This document shows, piece after piece, positions 31,152-39,365 of a DNA stretch of 64,000 bases. The position numbers and the translations under genes are program-made. The notes beneath the pieces are model-generated. The model worked only from the letters and a program-made list of their open reading frames with translations, was not told the origin of the DNA and searched no databases. Source of the stretch: Luteimicrobium subarcticum (GTDB lineage: Bacteria > Actinomycetota > Actinomycetes > Actinomycetales > Cellulomonadaceae); the NCBI RefSeq assembly GCF_002798015.1, contig NZ_PGTZ01000012.1, forward strand, positions 62,001-126,000, in the 5' to 3' direction. Position 1 is the stretch's first letter. Each line of letters starts with the position of its first letter.

Positions 31152-32138
31152 ATGGAGTCACGACGTCTCGGACGCAGCGGCCTGCGGGTGTCCGCACTCG
31201 GTCTCGGGACCATGACGTGGGGGCGCGACACCGACGACCTGGACGCCGCCGACCAGCTGCGCGACTTCGTCGCGGCGGGCGGCACGCTCGTCGACACGTC
31301 CGGCTCGTACGGCGGCGGTGACGCCGAGCGGGTGCTCGGTGGCCTGCTCGCCGGGACGGTCCCCCGCGACGAGCTCGTGCTGTCCACCAAGGTGGGCCTC
31401 GTGCGCGACCGCGGCGGGGTCCGCACGGACGCGTCCCGCCGGGCGGTCCTCGACGGGCTCGACGCCTCCCTGCGACGCCTCGGCACCGACCACGTGGACC
31501 TGCTGGTCGTCCAGGCGCCCGACCCCGGCACAGCGCTCGAGGAGACCGTGGGCGCGCTGCGGCACGCCGTCGCGTCCGGCCGGGCGCGCTACGTCGGCCT
31601 GTCGAACCACCCCGCCTGGGCGGCCGCGTACGCCGCAGGGCTGCTCGCCGCGGACGACACCGTGCTCGCCGCGGTCGAGGTCGAGTACTCGCTCGTCCGG
31701 CGCACCGCCGAGCACGAGGTGGTGCCCGCCGCGCTGGCGCTCGGGCAGGGCGTGGTCGCGTGGAGCCCGCTCGGTCGCGGGGTGCTCACCGGGAAGTACC
31801 GGGCAGGCGTGCCGGCGGACTCGCGGGCCGCATCGTCACACCTGGCGGGGTTCGTCGAGGAGTACTTCGACGCGCGGTCGGTCGCCGTCGTGGAGGCGGT
31901 CGCGACCGCGGCCGCCGGGCTGGGGCGCGAGCCGCTCGAGGTCGCGCTCGCGTGGCTGCTCGCGCGCGCCGGCGTGGGGTCGGTCCTCGTGGGCGCCCGC
32001 ACCCCCACCCAGCTCCGCGCGTCCCTCGGCGCGGCCGACCTGCGGCTGCCCGCCGAGCTCTACGACGCGCTCGACGACGTGTCGTCGCCGTGCGCGGACG
32101 ACGCCGAGTCGTGGGAACCGCTCGCCCCGGCCCGCTGA
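31152..32138 (+). CDS. Aldo/keto reductase with altered catalytic histidine
   Basis: A 328-residue member of the Kv-beta/YajO-like branch of the aldo-keto reductases (NADPH-dependent carbonyl reduction). The catalytic Asp and Tyr are in VDTSGSYG, and the Lys in LSTKVG. The position that normally holds the tetrad His (as in QIHRPD) reads VVQAPDP, so it is Gln here. NADPH-binding [11 protein letters not shown] is present. It is transcribed divergently from uppP. Confidence 0.92.
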   Translation: MESRRLGRSGLRVSALGLGTMTWGRDTDDLDAADQLRDFVAAGGTLVDTSGSYGGGDAERVLGGLLAGTVPRDELVLSTKVGLVRDRGGVRTDASRRAVLDGLDASLRRLGTDHVDLLVVQAPDPGTALEETVGALRHAVASGRARYVGLSNHPAWAAAYAAGLLAADDTVLAAVEVEYSLVRRTAEHEVVPAALALGQGVVAWSPLGRGVLTGKYRAGVPADSRAASSHLAGFVEEYFDARSVAVVEAVATAAAGLGREPLEVALAWLLARAGVGSVLVGARTPTQLRASLGAADLRLPAELYDALDDVSSPCADDAESWEPLAPAR

Positions 32139-32160
32139 GCGGTCGAGCGGGCCCGGAGCG

Positions 32161-32457
32161 TCAGTCGATCTCGACGACGACGACCTCGCGGTCGTCGTCG
32201 GAGTCGTCCGCGTCGTCGTCGTCCTCGTCGTCCTCGTCGTCGTCCGACTCGTCGTCGTCCTCCGCGAGCGCGAACGGCAGGACCTCGCCGTACTCCTGCA
32301 GGACGGCCTCCTCGTACACGTCGAAGGCGTCCGCGAGGACGTCGTACGCGTCGTCCACCGCCGGGTCGTCGTCGCTGCGACGGGCGGCGACGGCGTTGTA
32401 GTGGGCCTCGAGAGAAGCGACGAAGCGGTCGAGGGCGGCACGCGGGTCAGCGGTCAT
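32161..32457 (-). CDS. Small protein with extremely acidic C-terminal tail
   Basis: A 98-residue protein of unknown function. Residues 1-65 are predicted helical (DPRAALDRFVASLEAHYNAV). The next ~25 residues are almost entirely Asp, Glu and Ser, encoded by GAC/GAG repeats, and the protein ends VVVVEID. ATG 32457 is supported by TACCGT 6 bases upstream; an upstream extension to 32535 only adds non-coding-like sequence. The acidic tail may mimic nucleic acid or bind cations (inference). Confidence 0.8.
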   Translation of the reverse strand: MTADPRAALDRFVASLEAHYNAVAARRSDDDPAVDDAYDVLADAFDVYEEAVLQEYGEVLPFALAEDDDESDDDEDDEDDDDADDSDDDREVVVVEID

Positions 32458-32463
32458 ATCCGA

Positions 32464-32469
32464 ACGGTA
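32464..32469 (-). promoter_or_regulatory. -10 hexamer of the acidic-tail gene
   Basis: TACCGT on the minus strand, 6-base spacer, then ATG 32457; leaderless arrangement. Confidence 0.6.
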
Positions 32470-32537
32470 GCGCCGTGAGGCGCACAATGGACACCCGGGA
32501 GCACCCCCGGAAGACGCGCAGCACGGAGGAGGCACGG

Positions 32538-32765
32538 ATGGCGTTCGGCTCGTCCCGCGGAACCACCAGCACGTCCCACGACGCGCAGTTCGAGTACCGG
32601 GTCCTGCGGTTCGACCGCAGCACCACGCGCAACGACGCCCGCCGGGCGCTCACGGAGGAGGCCGAGTACGGCCGCTGGGAGCTGCACCGGTCGACCCTCT
32701 CGATCGGTGGGGAGCGCCGCGTCATGCTGCGCCGCCGGATCATCCGCGTGCGGTCGACGCTCTGA
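32538..32765 (+). CDS. DUF5703 family protein
   Basis: A 75-residue actinobacterial protein with the family pattern EYRVLRFDRSTTRNDARRAL followed by TEEAEYGRWELHRSTLSIGG and a basic LRRRIIRVRSTL end. Function unknown. ATG 32538 has GGAGGAGG upstream, which decides against the earlier in-frame ATGs at 32475 and 32487. The kinase gene follows after 11 bases. Confidence 0.85.
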   Translation: MAFGSSRGTTSTSHDAQFEYRVLRFDRSTTRNDARRALTEEAEYGRWELHRSTLSIGGERRVMLRRRIIRVRSTL

Positions 32766-32776
32766 CGGCGGCTCGC

Positions 32777-33616
32777 GTGCCGCCGGACGGCGCGGCCGGC
32801 CCGCCGCGGCCGCGAACCGACCCGGGGCCGCGCACCTTCCGCAAGGCGCGGGCGGGCGCGACGGACGGCTTCTTCGCGTGCGAGGCGGCCGGTCTGGAGT
32901 GGCTTCGCGTGCCGGGCGGCCCGCGGGTCGTGGAGGTCCGCGGCGTCGACCGGGAGCATCTCGACCTCGAGCGGCTGGAACCCGCGGCGGGGCACAGCGG
33001 GCCCACCGAGGACGCGGCCCGCGCCCTGGGCGAGCGCCTCGCCGTCCTGCACACGACGCCCGCGCCGGCGCGGGGGGCACCCCCGGCGGGCTGGACGGGA
33101 GACGCGTTCTTCGGGCCTCTGGGCGACCCGCTGCCCCTCCCGACGGGCGCATGGCCCACCTGGGGCGCGTTCTACGCGGAGGCGCGCCTTCGGGCCGTCG
33201 CCCAGCAGGGTCACACGCGCGGCGCCCTCTCGTCGGACGAGCGGGACGCCCTGCACCGGCTCGCCGACGAGGTCGAGCGGGTGCGCGACGACGGGCGGCG
33301 TCCCGGTCGCGTGCACGGCGACCTGTGGTCGGGCAACGTCGTGTGGACCGCCGACGGCGCCGTGCTGATCGACCCTGCGGCCCACGGCGGCGACGGCGAG
33401 AGCGACCTCGCGATGCTCGCGCTGTTCGGTGCGCCGCACCTGGACGCGCTCGTCGCCGCGTACGACGCCGTCAGCCGCCCGCGCCCCGGACGTGCCGGCC
33501 GCGTGCGCCTGCACCAGGTGTACCCGGTGGCCGTGCACGCCGTGCTGTTCGGCGGCGCGTACCACGCACACCTCGCGCGGCTGCTCGCCGACCTCGCCGC
33601 GCGCCCTGCCCGCTGA
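32777..33616 (+). CDS. Fructosamine kinase family protein
   Basis: A 279-residue small kinase of the fructosamine/ketosamine-3-kinase family (aminoglycoside phosphotransferase fold), which phosphorylates sugars on glycated proteins so that they break down. The catalytic loop is RVHGDLWSGNVVW and the metal-binding motif is LIDPAAHGGDGESDLAM. The N-terminal nucleotide loop region is short compared with typical 290-residue members. GTG 32777 begins 11 bases after the DUF5703 stop. Confidence 0.9.
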   Translation: MPPDGAAGPPRPRTDPGPRTFRKARAGATDGFFACEAAGLEWLRVPGGPRVVEVRGVDREHLDLERLEPAAGHSGPTEDAARALGERLAVLHTTPAPARGAPPAGWTGDAFFGPLGDPLPLPTGAWPTWGAFYAEARLRAVAQQGHTRGALSSDERDALHRLADEVERVRDDGRRPGRVHGDLWSGNVVWTADGAVLIDPAAHGGDGESDLAMLALFGAPHLDALVAAYDAVSRPRPGRAGRVRLHQVYPVAVHAVLFGGAYHAHLARLLADLAARPAR

Positions 33617-33664
33617 GGGGCCGGTCGAGCGGCCGTCTGCGCGCGGGACCGGGCCAGGGCACTC

Positions 33665-35011
33665 TCAGCAGGTCGCGAGGAACCGGTCCAGCACGCGCGT
33701 GCCGAAACGCAGCGCGTCGAGCGGGACGCGCTCGTCGACCCCGTGGAACATCGCCGGGAAGTCGAGGTCGGCGGGCAGGCGCAGCGGCGCGAACCCGTAG
33801 CCCGTGATCCCGAGCCGGTGCAGCGACTTGTTGTCGGTGCCGCCCGAGAGCGTGTACGGCAGGACGGACGCGCCCGGGTCCTCGGCGAGCAGCGCGCCCG
33901 ACATCGCGTCGACCAGGTCGCCCGCGAACGGGTTCTCGAGCGCCACGTCGCGGTGGATCGTCTCGATGCGGACGTCGTCGCCCGCGAGACGCTCGATGGT
34001 CGCCCAGCCCTCGTCCTCGAAGCCGGGCAGGAGCCGGACGTCGACCGTCCCCGTGGCGGCCCCCGGGATCACGTTGGCCTTGTACCCGGCGTCGAGCTGC
34101 GTGGGGTTGGCCGAGTGGCGCACGGTCGCGCCGACGAACCGGGCGGCCGGACCGAGCGCGGCGAGCAGACGGTCGGTCGTCGCCGGGTCCTCGGGGTCGA
34201 ACCCGATGCCCGTCAGGTCGGACACGCCGCGCAGCAGCGCCTCGACGGTCGGGGTGAGCTGCTGGGGCCAGCGGTGCGCACCGATGCGCGCGACGGCGGC
34301 GGCGAGGCGCGTCACGGCGTTGTCCTCGTTGACCTGCGAGCCGTGGCCCGCCCGCCCGCCCGCGACGAGGCGCAGCCAGGCGAGGCCCTTCTCGGCCGTC
34401 TGGAGCAGGTACGCACGGTGCCCGTCGATGTCGACGGACCAGCCGCCGACCTCGCTCACGGCTTCCGTGGCCCCTTCGAACAGCTCCGGCCGGTGGTCCA
34501 CCGCCCAGCGCGCGCCGTACGTGCCGCCCGCCTCCTCGTCGGCGAAGAACGCGAGGACGACGTCACGGGCGGGGCGCCGCCCCTCGCGGGCCATCTGTCG
34601 CACGACCGCGAGCATCATCGCGTCCATGTCCTTCATGTCGACCGCGCCGCGGCCCCACAGGAGGCCGTCCGTCTCCTCGCCGGAGAACGGGTCGACGGAC
34701 CAGTCCGCGGCCTGCGCCGGGACGACGTCGAGGTGCCCGTGCAGGACGAGCGCCGGGCGCGACGGGTCGGCGCCCGCGATGCGGGACACGAGGCTCGTCC
34801 GGCGCGGGGCCGACTCGAAGACCTCGGTCGCGATGCCGACCTCGTCGAGCAGCGCGGCCACGTGCTCCGCGGCGGCGCGCTCCCCGGGGCCCGACCCGTC
34901 GCCGTAGTTCGACGTGTCGATGCGGAGCAGGTCGCGACAGATCCCGGCGACCTCGTCCTCGGCGGACGGGCCGGTGGCGGGCACGGAGGAGGACGTGTCG
35001 AAGGTGGTCAC
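33665..35011 (-). CDS. M20 family dipeptidase/deacylase
   Basis: A 448-residue zinc peptidase of the M20/ArgE/CPG2 family. Metal and catalytic residues are in LHGHLDVVPAQ, GRGAVDMKDMDA, FFADEEAGG, and the C-terminal MFHGVDERV. A lid/dimerisation domain lies at about residues 200-330. GTG 35011 is fixed by TAGCGT 6 bases upstream. The exact substrate is unknown. Confidence 0.93.
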   Translation of the reverse strand: MTTFDTSSSVPATGPSAEDEVAGICRDLLRIDTSNYGDGSGPGERAAAEHVAALLDEVGIATEVFESAPRRTSLVSRIAGADPSRPALVLHGHLDVVPAQAADWSVDPFSGEETDGLLWGRGAVDMKDMDAMMLAVVRQMAREGRRPARDVVLAFFADEEAGGTYGARWAVDHRPELFEGATEAVSEVGGWSVDIDGHRAYLLQTAEKGLAWLRLVAGGRAGHGSQVNEDNAVTRLAAAVARIGAHRWPQQLTPTVEALLRGVSDLTGIGFDPEDPATTDRLLAALGPAARFVGATVRHSANPTQLDAGYKANVIPGAATGTVDVRLLPGFEDEGWATIERLAGDDVRIETIHRDVALENPFAGDLVDAMSGALLAEDPGASVLPYTLSGGTDNKSLHRLGITGYGFAPLRLPADLDFPAMFHGVDERVPLDALRFGTRVLDRFLATC

Positions 35012-35017
35012 GTCCCC

Positions 35018-35023
35018 ACGCTA
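35018..35023 (-). promoter_or_regulatory. -10 hexamer of the M20 peptidase gene
   Basis: TAGCGT on the minus strand, 6-base spacer, then GTG 35011; leaderless arrangement. Confidence 0.6.
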
Positions 35024-35051
35024 CCGGTCCCGTTCTCCGCCCTGCCCTCGG

Positions 35052-35369
35052 CTACCCTCGACCACCCTCGGGGTCGAGCGGGGAGCCGACCACCTCGAAG
35101 CGGAAGCCACCGAACTGGCCGTCGAGCAGCGGCCGGGCGCGTGCGATCGCGTCGACGACGTCGGGATGCTGCAGGGAGTCACGGTGCGCCTGCGCGCTCT
35201 CCCACAGCTCGACCACGAAGACCGTGTCGGGCGCGCCCTCGTCGATCCCCACCTCGTAGAGCAGGCACCCGAGTGCGCGCAGCACCGGGCTGTGCCGGGT
35301 GAGGTGGGCGACGAGGTCGTCCCGTCGGCCAGGGACGACTCCGAGGGTTCCCGCGTTCGCGAACGTCAT
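35052..35369 (-). CDS. Antibiotic biosynthesis monooxygenase-fold protein
   Basis: A 105-residue ABM-domain protein (ferredoxin-like fold) with SPVLRALGCLLYEVGIDEG, VFVVELWESAQAHRDSLQHP and a C-terminal strand. Members act as small oxygenases or quinol-binding proteins; the substrate is unknown. ATG 35369 is supported by TACCGT 7 bases upstream. Confidence 0.85.
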   Translation of the reverse strand: MTFANAGTLGVVPGRRDDLVAHLTRHSPVLRALGCLLYEVGIDEGAPDTVFVVELWESAQAHRDSLQHPDVVDAIARARPLLDGQFGGFRFEVVGSPLDPEGGRG

Positions 35370-35376
35370 GCGCGCG

Positions 35377-35382
35377 ACGGTA
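35377..35382 (-). promoter_or_regulatory. -10 hexamer of the ABM-fold gene
   Basis: TACCGT on the minus strand with a 7-base spacer to ATG 35369. Confidence 0.55.
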
Positions 35383-35446
35383 GCCCGGACCACCGACACG
35401 CGACGACGCCGGCGGCTCCGGCCCGGGCTACCGTCCCGGGACGGTG

Positions 35447-37531
35447 TCAGGCGAGGCCGCGCCGCTCCAGGAGGGGCCCGATCTCGGGGGCACGGCCCCG
35501 CAGGTCGGCGAAGAAGCCCATCGCGTCGCCGGTGCCACCGCGCGACAGGAGCGCGGCACGGAACCGGTCGCCGTTCTCCCGGGTCAGGCCTCCGTTCTCG
35601 CGGAACCACTCGACGGTCTCGGCGTCGAGCACCTCGGCCCAGATGTACGAGTAGTACCCGGCCGCGTAGCCGCCCCCGAAGACGTGGTTGAAGTACGTCG
35701 TGCGGTAGCGGGGCGGGACGGGCGCGAAGTCGACGCCCGCACGGGCGAGCGCGTCCGCCTCGAAGGCGGTCACGTCGGACGCGTCCGCGGGCACCTCGTC
35801 CGGGGCGAGCCGGTGCCACGCCTGGTCGAGCAGCGCCGCCGCGAGGTACTCGGTGGTCGCGAAGCCCTCGCCCCACTGGCGCGTCGCGAGCAGCGTGTCG
35901 ACCCATGCCGACGGCATGGGCTCGCCGGTCTCGTGGTGCACCGCGTACGCACGCAGGATCTCCGGCTCCCAGGCCCACATCTCGTTGACCTGCGACGGGT
36001 ACTCGACGAAGTCGCGCGGCACGTCCGTGCCCGACTGCGACGGGTAGCGCACGTCCGAGAGGAGTCCGTGGAGCGCGTGCCCGAACTCGTGGAAGAGGGT
36101 GATGACCTCGTCCCACGCGAGCAGCGTCGGGCGACCCGCCGGCGGCTTGACGATGTTGAGGTTGTTGACCACGACGGGCTTCTGTCCGTCCAGGTGGTTC
36201 TGGTCCACGAGGTTGTTCATCCACGCCCCGCCGCGCTTCGTGGCGCGCGTGTACCAGTCGGCGAGGAACAGGCCCATGCCCTGGCCCGGCTCTCCCGCGG
36301 GGCCGTCGAACACCTCGAAGACGACGACGTCCGGGTGGTAGCCCACCAGGTCGGGGCGCTCGACGAACGACAGCCCGTACAGCAGGTTCGCGGCGCGGAA
36401 CACGCCGTCGCGGACGACGCGGCCGAGCTCGAGGTACGGGCGCAGCGCCGACTCGTCGAGCGAGAACCGCTCGGCGCGGGCGCGACCGGCGACGTACGAC
36501 CAGTCGCTCGCCCGGAGCTCGGCGTCCGGGCCGGCGAGCTCCACCGCCTCCCGGCGGGCGTTCGCGACCGCAGCCGGCGCGAGACGTGCCAGCATCTCGG
36601 CGACCGCGTCGCCGGTCTTCGCGGTGCCGATCTCCGCCACGTAGTCCGCCCAGTGGGCGTACCCGAGCGCCTGGGCGACCTGGGCGCGCAGGCGCGCGAT
36701 CTCGAGGACGGTCGACCGCGTGTCGGTCTCGTCGCCCGTCGCACCGCGCGACTCCGACGCCGCCTGCACGCGGGCGCGGACGTCCGCGTCGTCCAGCTCG
36801 GCGACGACGCGCTGGTTGGTCGGGAGCTGCATCTCCAGCAGCCACGCCCCCTCGTGGCCGCGGTCCGTCGCCGCCTTCGCCGCACCCTCGACCGCGTCGG
36901 CCGACAGCCCGGCGAGCTCGGCGGCGTCGGTGACGAGGACGGCCGCCGCCTTCTCCCCCGCGAGCTCCTTGCGCCCGAACTCCGCCATGAGGGACGTCGT
37001 GCGGGCGTTGAGGTCGCGCACGCGCTCCTGCGTCGCCGCGTCGAGCGCGACCCCCGCGCGGCGGAAGTCGCGCAGGATGCGCTCGAGCAGCCACGCCTGG
37101 TCGTCGTCGAGCACGACCTCGTCCGCCGCGGCCCGGTCGGCGAGCGCCCGGAAGCGCGCGTGGAGCGCGGCGTCCATGTAGATCGCGTCGCGGTGCGCCG
37201 ACAGCTCGGGCGCGACCTCCTCCTCGACGGCCTCGAGGTCGGGTGTCGCGTCGGCGGAGAGCTGGTTGTAGAAGACGGTGGCGGCGCGCGTCAGGAGCGC
37301 CGCCGAGCGCTCGAACGCGGCGAGCAGGCCCGCGTCCGGTCCGTCTGTGGCAGCGGCGAGGTCGTCCAGAGCGGCACGCTGGGTCGCCATCCCGGCCCGG
37401 ATCGCGGGCAGGAAGTGCTCGGTGCGGATCGCCGCATGGTCCGGCAGCTCGTACGGGAGGGCCGACCTGCTCGCGAACGGGTTCGCCGGGTCGAGCGGGG
37501 CCGAGGTCGGGGTGGCGGAGTCGGTGGTCAC
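35447..37531 (-). CDS. M3 family oligopeptidase (Dcp/OpdA-like)
   Basis: A 694-residue cytoplasmic zinc oligopeptidase. The active site is FHEFGHALHG near residue 480, with the third zinc ligand in the downstream EYPSQVNEMW region. The C-terminal FNHVFGGGYAAGYYSYIWAE block is typical of dipeptidyl carboxypeptidases and oligopeptidase A. GTG 37531 has GAGGAT 6 bases upstream, either a weak -10 or a ribosome site. It probably finishes degradation of peptides released by proteases (inference). Confidence 0.95.
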   Translation of the reverse strand: MTTDSATPTSAPLDPANPFASRSALPYELPDHAAIRTEHFLPAIRAGMATQRAALDDLAAATDGPDAGLLAAFERSAALLTRAATVFYNQLSADATPDLEAVEEEVAPELSAHRDAIYMDAALHARFRALADRAAADEVVLDDDQAWLLERILRDFRRAGVALDAATQERVRDLNARTTSLMAEFGRKELAGEKAAAVLVTDAAELAGLSADAVEGAAKAATDRGHEGAWLLEMQLPTNQRVVAELDDADVRARVQAASESRGATGDETDTRSTVLEIARLRAQVAQALGYAHWADYVAEIGTAKTGDAVAEMLARLAPAAVANARREAVELAGPDAELRASDWSYVAGRARAERFSLDESALRPYLELGRVVRDGVFRAANLLYGLSFVERPDLVGYHPDVVVFEVFDGPAGEPGQGMGLFLADWYTRATKRGGAWMNNLVDQNHLDGQKPVVVNNLNIVKPPAGRPTLLAWDEVITLFHEFGHALHGLLSDVRYPSQSGTDVPRDFVEYPSQVNEMWAWEPEILRAYAVHHETGEPMPSAWVDTLLATRQWGEGFATTEYLAAALLDQAWHRLAPDEVPADASDVTAFEADALARAGVDFAPVPPRYRTTYFNHVFGGGYAAGYYSYIWAEVLDAETVEWFRENGGLTRENGDRFRAALLSRGGTGDAMGFFADLRGRAPEIGPLLERRGLA

Positions 37532-37585
37532 GCCCCCATCCTCACACCCGCGCGTCGGTGCGCGCGGGGCGGGCCGGCGCAGCGA

Positions 37586-38872
37586 TCACTCCGTCTCGTC
37601 GTCGTCCGGCGCCGTGCCCGCGTGCGGCAGCTTCTCGCCGGGGTCGAGCTCGACGCCTGCGACCTCCGACGTCGACTCCTCGACCGTCATGGGCGGGTCG
37701 GGGGTGTGCAGACGCGAGAACACCGCCCAGGTGACGCCGACGAGGGGCACGGCCACGATCGCGCCGAGCAGGCCGCCGACGAGCGTGCCCGCCGTCACCG
37801 ACAGCGCGACGACCACCGGGTGCAGCGAGACCTGCTTGCCCATGATCAGCGGTTGGAGGACGTGGCCCTCGAGCTGGCCGATGAGCGCGATGCCGACGCC
37901 GACGAGGAGGGCGGCCCAGACGCCCTTCGTCGCCAGCGCGACGATCATGGCGATGATCATGGCGCCCGGCGCACCGACCAGAGGGATGAACGCCCCGACG
38001 AAGACGAGGACGGCGAGGGGCGCGGCGAGCGGGATCCCGAGGATCGTCAGCCAGATGCCGGCGAGCAGTCCGTCCGTGAGCGCGATGATGACGGTGCCGC
38101 GCGCGTAGCCCGAGAACGCGTACCAGCCGGCGCCCCCGGCGAGCGTGAGCGGCTCGCGCGCCGGCTCCGGCGTCTGGTTGAGGAACCAGGTCCACATCTC
38201 GGATCCACGGGCGAGGAAGAAGATGGTGCAGAAGATCGCGAGCGCCAGGCAGGTGAACACCTCGGCGACCGACGCGACCTGGGAGAAGGCCGTGCTGGCG
38301 ATGTCGCCGCTGTGATCCGTGATCCACTGTCGACCCTTGTCGAGCCAGTCGTTGAAGTTGTCGGTGGTCAGGTGGAGGTGGAACGGGCCGCCGTTGAGGA
38401 AGTCGAGAATCTGCTGGATGCCGTTGTCGAACTGGTCGGCGAGGTCCTGCCACTGGCCGGCGACCGACGCGACGACGTACGTGATGAGGCCGCCGACGAC
38501 GGCGATGGACAGCAGCAGGGCGAGCAGCACTGCGAGCCACCGCCACATGACGCGGGCGAACACGTTGACGACAGGTCGCAGCACGGACGTGAACACGAGC
38601 GCGATGAAGACCGCGACGACGAGCAGCCGCACCTGGCTCAGCACGTAGAAGACGAGGGCGACCGCGGCCGCGACGATGAGGAGGCGCCAGCCCCAGCCGG
38701 CCATCACCCGCAGCCACGTCGGGATCGGGTCGGGCACGTAGCCCGCGACGCTGGGGTTGCGTCGTCCGCCGGCGACGCGACGCGCCGCCGGTGTCACCGG
38801 TTGCGGCGTGCGCTGCGGCTTCGTCCCCGTCGTCGCCGCGCTGCCCGCGTCACCACCTGCGCTGTTGGTCAC
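37586..38872 (-). CDS. AI-2E family transporter
   Basis: A 428-residue polytopic membrane protein of the AI-2E/PerM family with about eight helices, the conserved GAFIPLVGAPGAMI and GQLEGHVLQPLIMGKQVSLHP blocks, and charged N- and C-terminal tails. Members export varied small molecules; AI-2 itself is not implied. GTG 38872 follows AAGAGGG. Confidence 0.92.
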   Translation of the reverse strand: MTNSAGGDAGSAATTGTKPQRTPQPVTPAARRVAGGRRNPSVAGYVPDPIPTWLRVMAGWGWRLLIVAAAVALVFYVLSQVRLLVVAVFIALVFTSVLRPVVNVFARVMWRWLAVLLALLLSIAVVGGLITYVVASVAGQWQDLADQFDNGIQQILDFLNGGPFHLHLTTDNFNDWLDKGRQWITDHSGDIASTAFSQVASVAEVFTCLALAIFCTIFFLARGSEMWTWFLNQTPEPAREPLTLAGGAGWYAFSGYARGTVIIALTDGLLAGIWLTILGIPLAAPLAVLVFVGAFIPLVGAPGAMIIAMIVALATKGVWAALLVGVGIALIGQLEGHVLQPLIMGKQVSLHPVVVALSVTAGTLVGGLLGAIVAVPLVGVTWAVFSRLHTPDPPMTVEESTSEVAGVELDPGEKLPHAGTAPDDDETE

Positions 38873-38906
38873 GCGTCACCCTCTTTCGACGTCCTCCGCG
38901 GCCGCT

Positions 38907-38937
38907 CTGTGCCACCGGCGCCACTGTGCCACCGGCG
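38907..38937. repeat. 14-bp direct repeat pair upstream of the AI-2E gene
   Basis: CTGTGCCACCGGCG occurs at 38907-38920 and 38924-38937, a 17-bp period, in the gap between the transporter and the tRNA gene. It could be a paired operator or a chance duplication. Nothing else convincing was seen in this 253-base gap. Confidence 0.5.
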
Positions 38938-39125
38938 ACGTCCCCTGACCTGCCGGGACGCAGCTTTCGACCCGTCTCGTCCCCGACGGACCACGGGGGC
39001 GTCCGGCGTGGGGCCCCCTGAGAGCGGATTCGGAAGTTGCCCCCGGACCGTGCTACCTTTCTACCCGCACCTGAGAGGGAGAGCACCAGCGGAAGCCGGG
39101 CTCTCGAAACCGATCAGGACCACCT

Positions 39126-39209
39126 GTCCGGGTGGCGGAATGGCAGACGCGCTAGCTTGAGGTGCTAGTGCCCGTATAGGGCGTGGGGGTTCAAGTCCCC
39201 CTCCGGACA
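39126..39209 (+). tRNA. tRNA-Leu (anticodon GAG)
   Basis: An 84-base class II tRNA. The acceptor stem GTCCGGG pairs with TCCGGAC (one G-U), the anticodon stem CTAGC/GCTAG holds loop TTGAGGT with GAG at 39159-39161, the long variable arm is GCCC-GTATA-GGGC, and the T-arm is GGGGG-TTCAAGT-CCCCC. CCA is not encoded. It reads leucine CUC/CUU codons. It is the integration target of the downstream element. Confidence 0.97.
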
Positions 39210-39227
39210 CTCGTTGAGACAGCGACG
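39186..39227 (+). other. attL: left 42-bp direct repeat
   Basis: It starts in the T stem of tRNA-Leu, covers the last 24 bases of the tRNA and 18 bases beyond. It is identical to 42829-42870, so the tRNA stays intact after integration. Confidence 0.9.
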
Positions 39228-39229
39228 CA

Positions 39230-39272
39230 AGAAGGCCCCTCACCAGCGGAAACGCCTGGTGAGGGGCCTTCT
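39230..39272 (+). terminator. Terminator hairpin after tRNA-Leu
   Basis: A 17-bp perfect stem (AGAAGGCCCCTCACCAG against its complement) with a 9-base loop, 20 bases after the tRNA. A diverged copy of this hairpin follows the right repeat at 42874-42912. Confidence 0.85.
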
Positions 39273-39293
39273 GCGTATCTACGGCGAGAACCC

Positions 39294-39317
39294 GTGTACC
39301 CAGTCGGTGTACCCACC
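39294..39317. repeat. Left cluster of GTACCC sites
   Basis: GTGTACCCAG (39294-39303) and GGTGTACCCACC (39306-39317). The 11-mer GGTGTACCCAC recurs inverted at 42710-42720 beside the integrase. Positioned like integrase arm-binding sites. Confidence 0.45.
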
Positions 39318-39365
39318 GACTGCCGCCGAACGGTATCGATTCACCGCCGAACGCCCGGCGAGCAC

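Noticed and set aside
35444-39160. A 1238-codon plus-strand ORF antisense to the M3 peptidase and AI-2E genes
   Set aside because: Composition is Arg/Gly/Glu repeat noise with no domain. Both minus-strand genes are clear family members.
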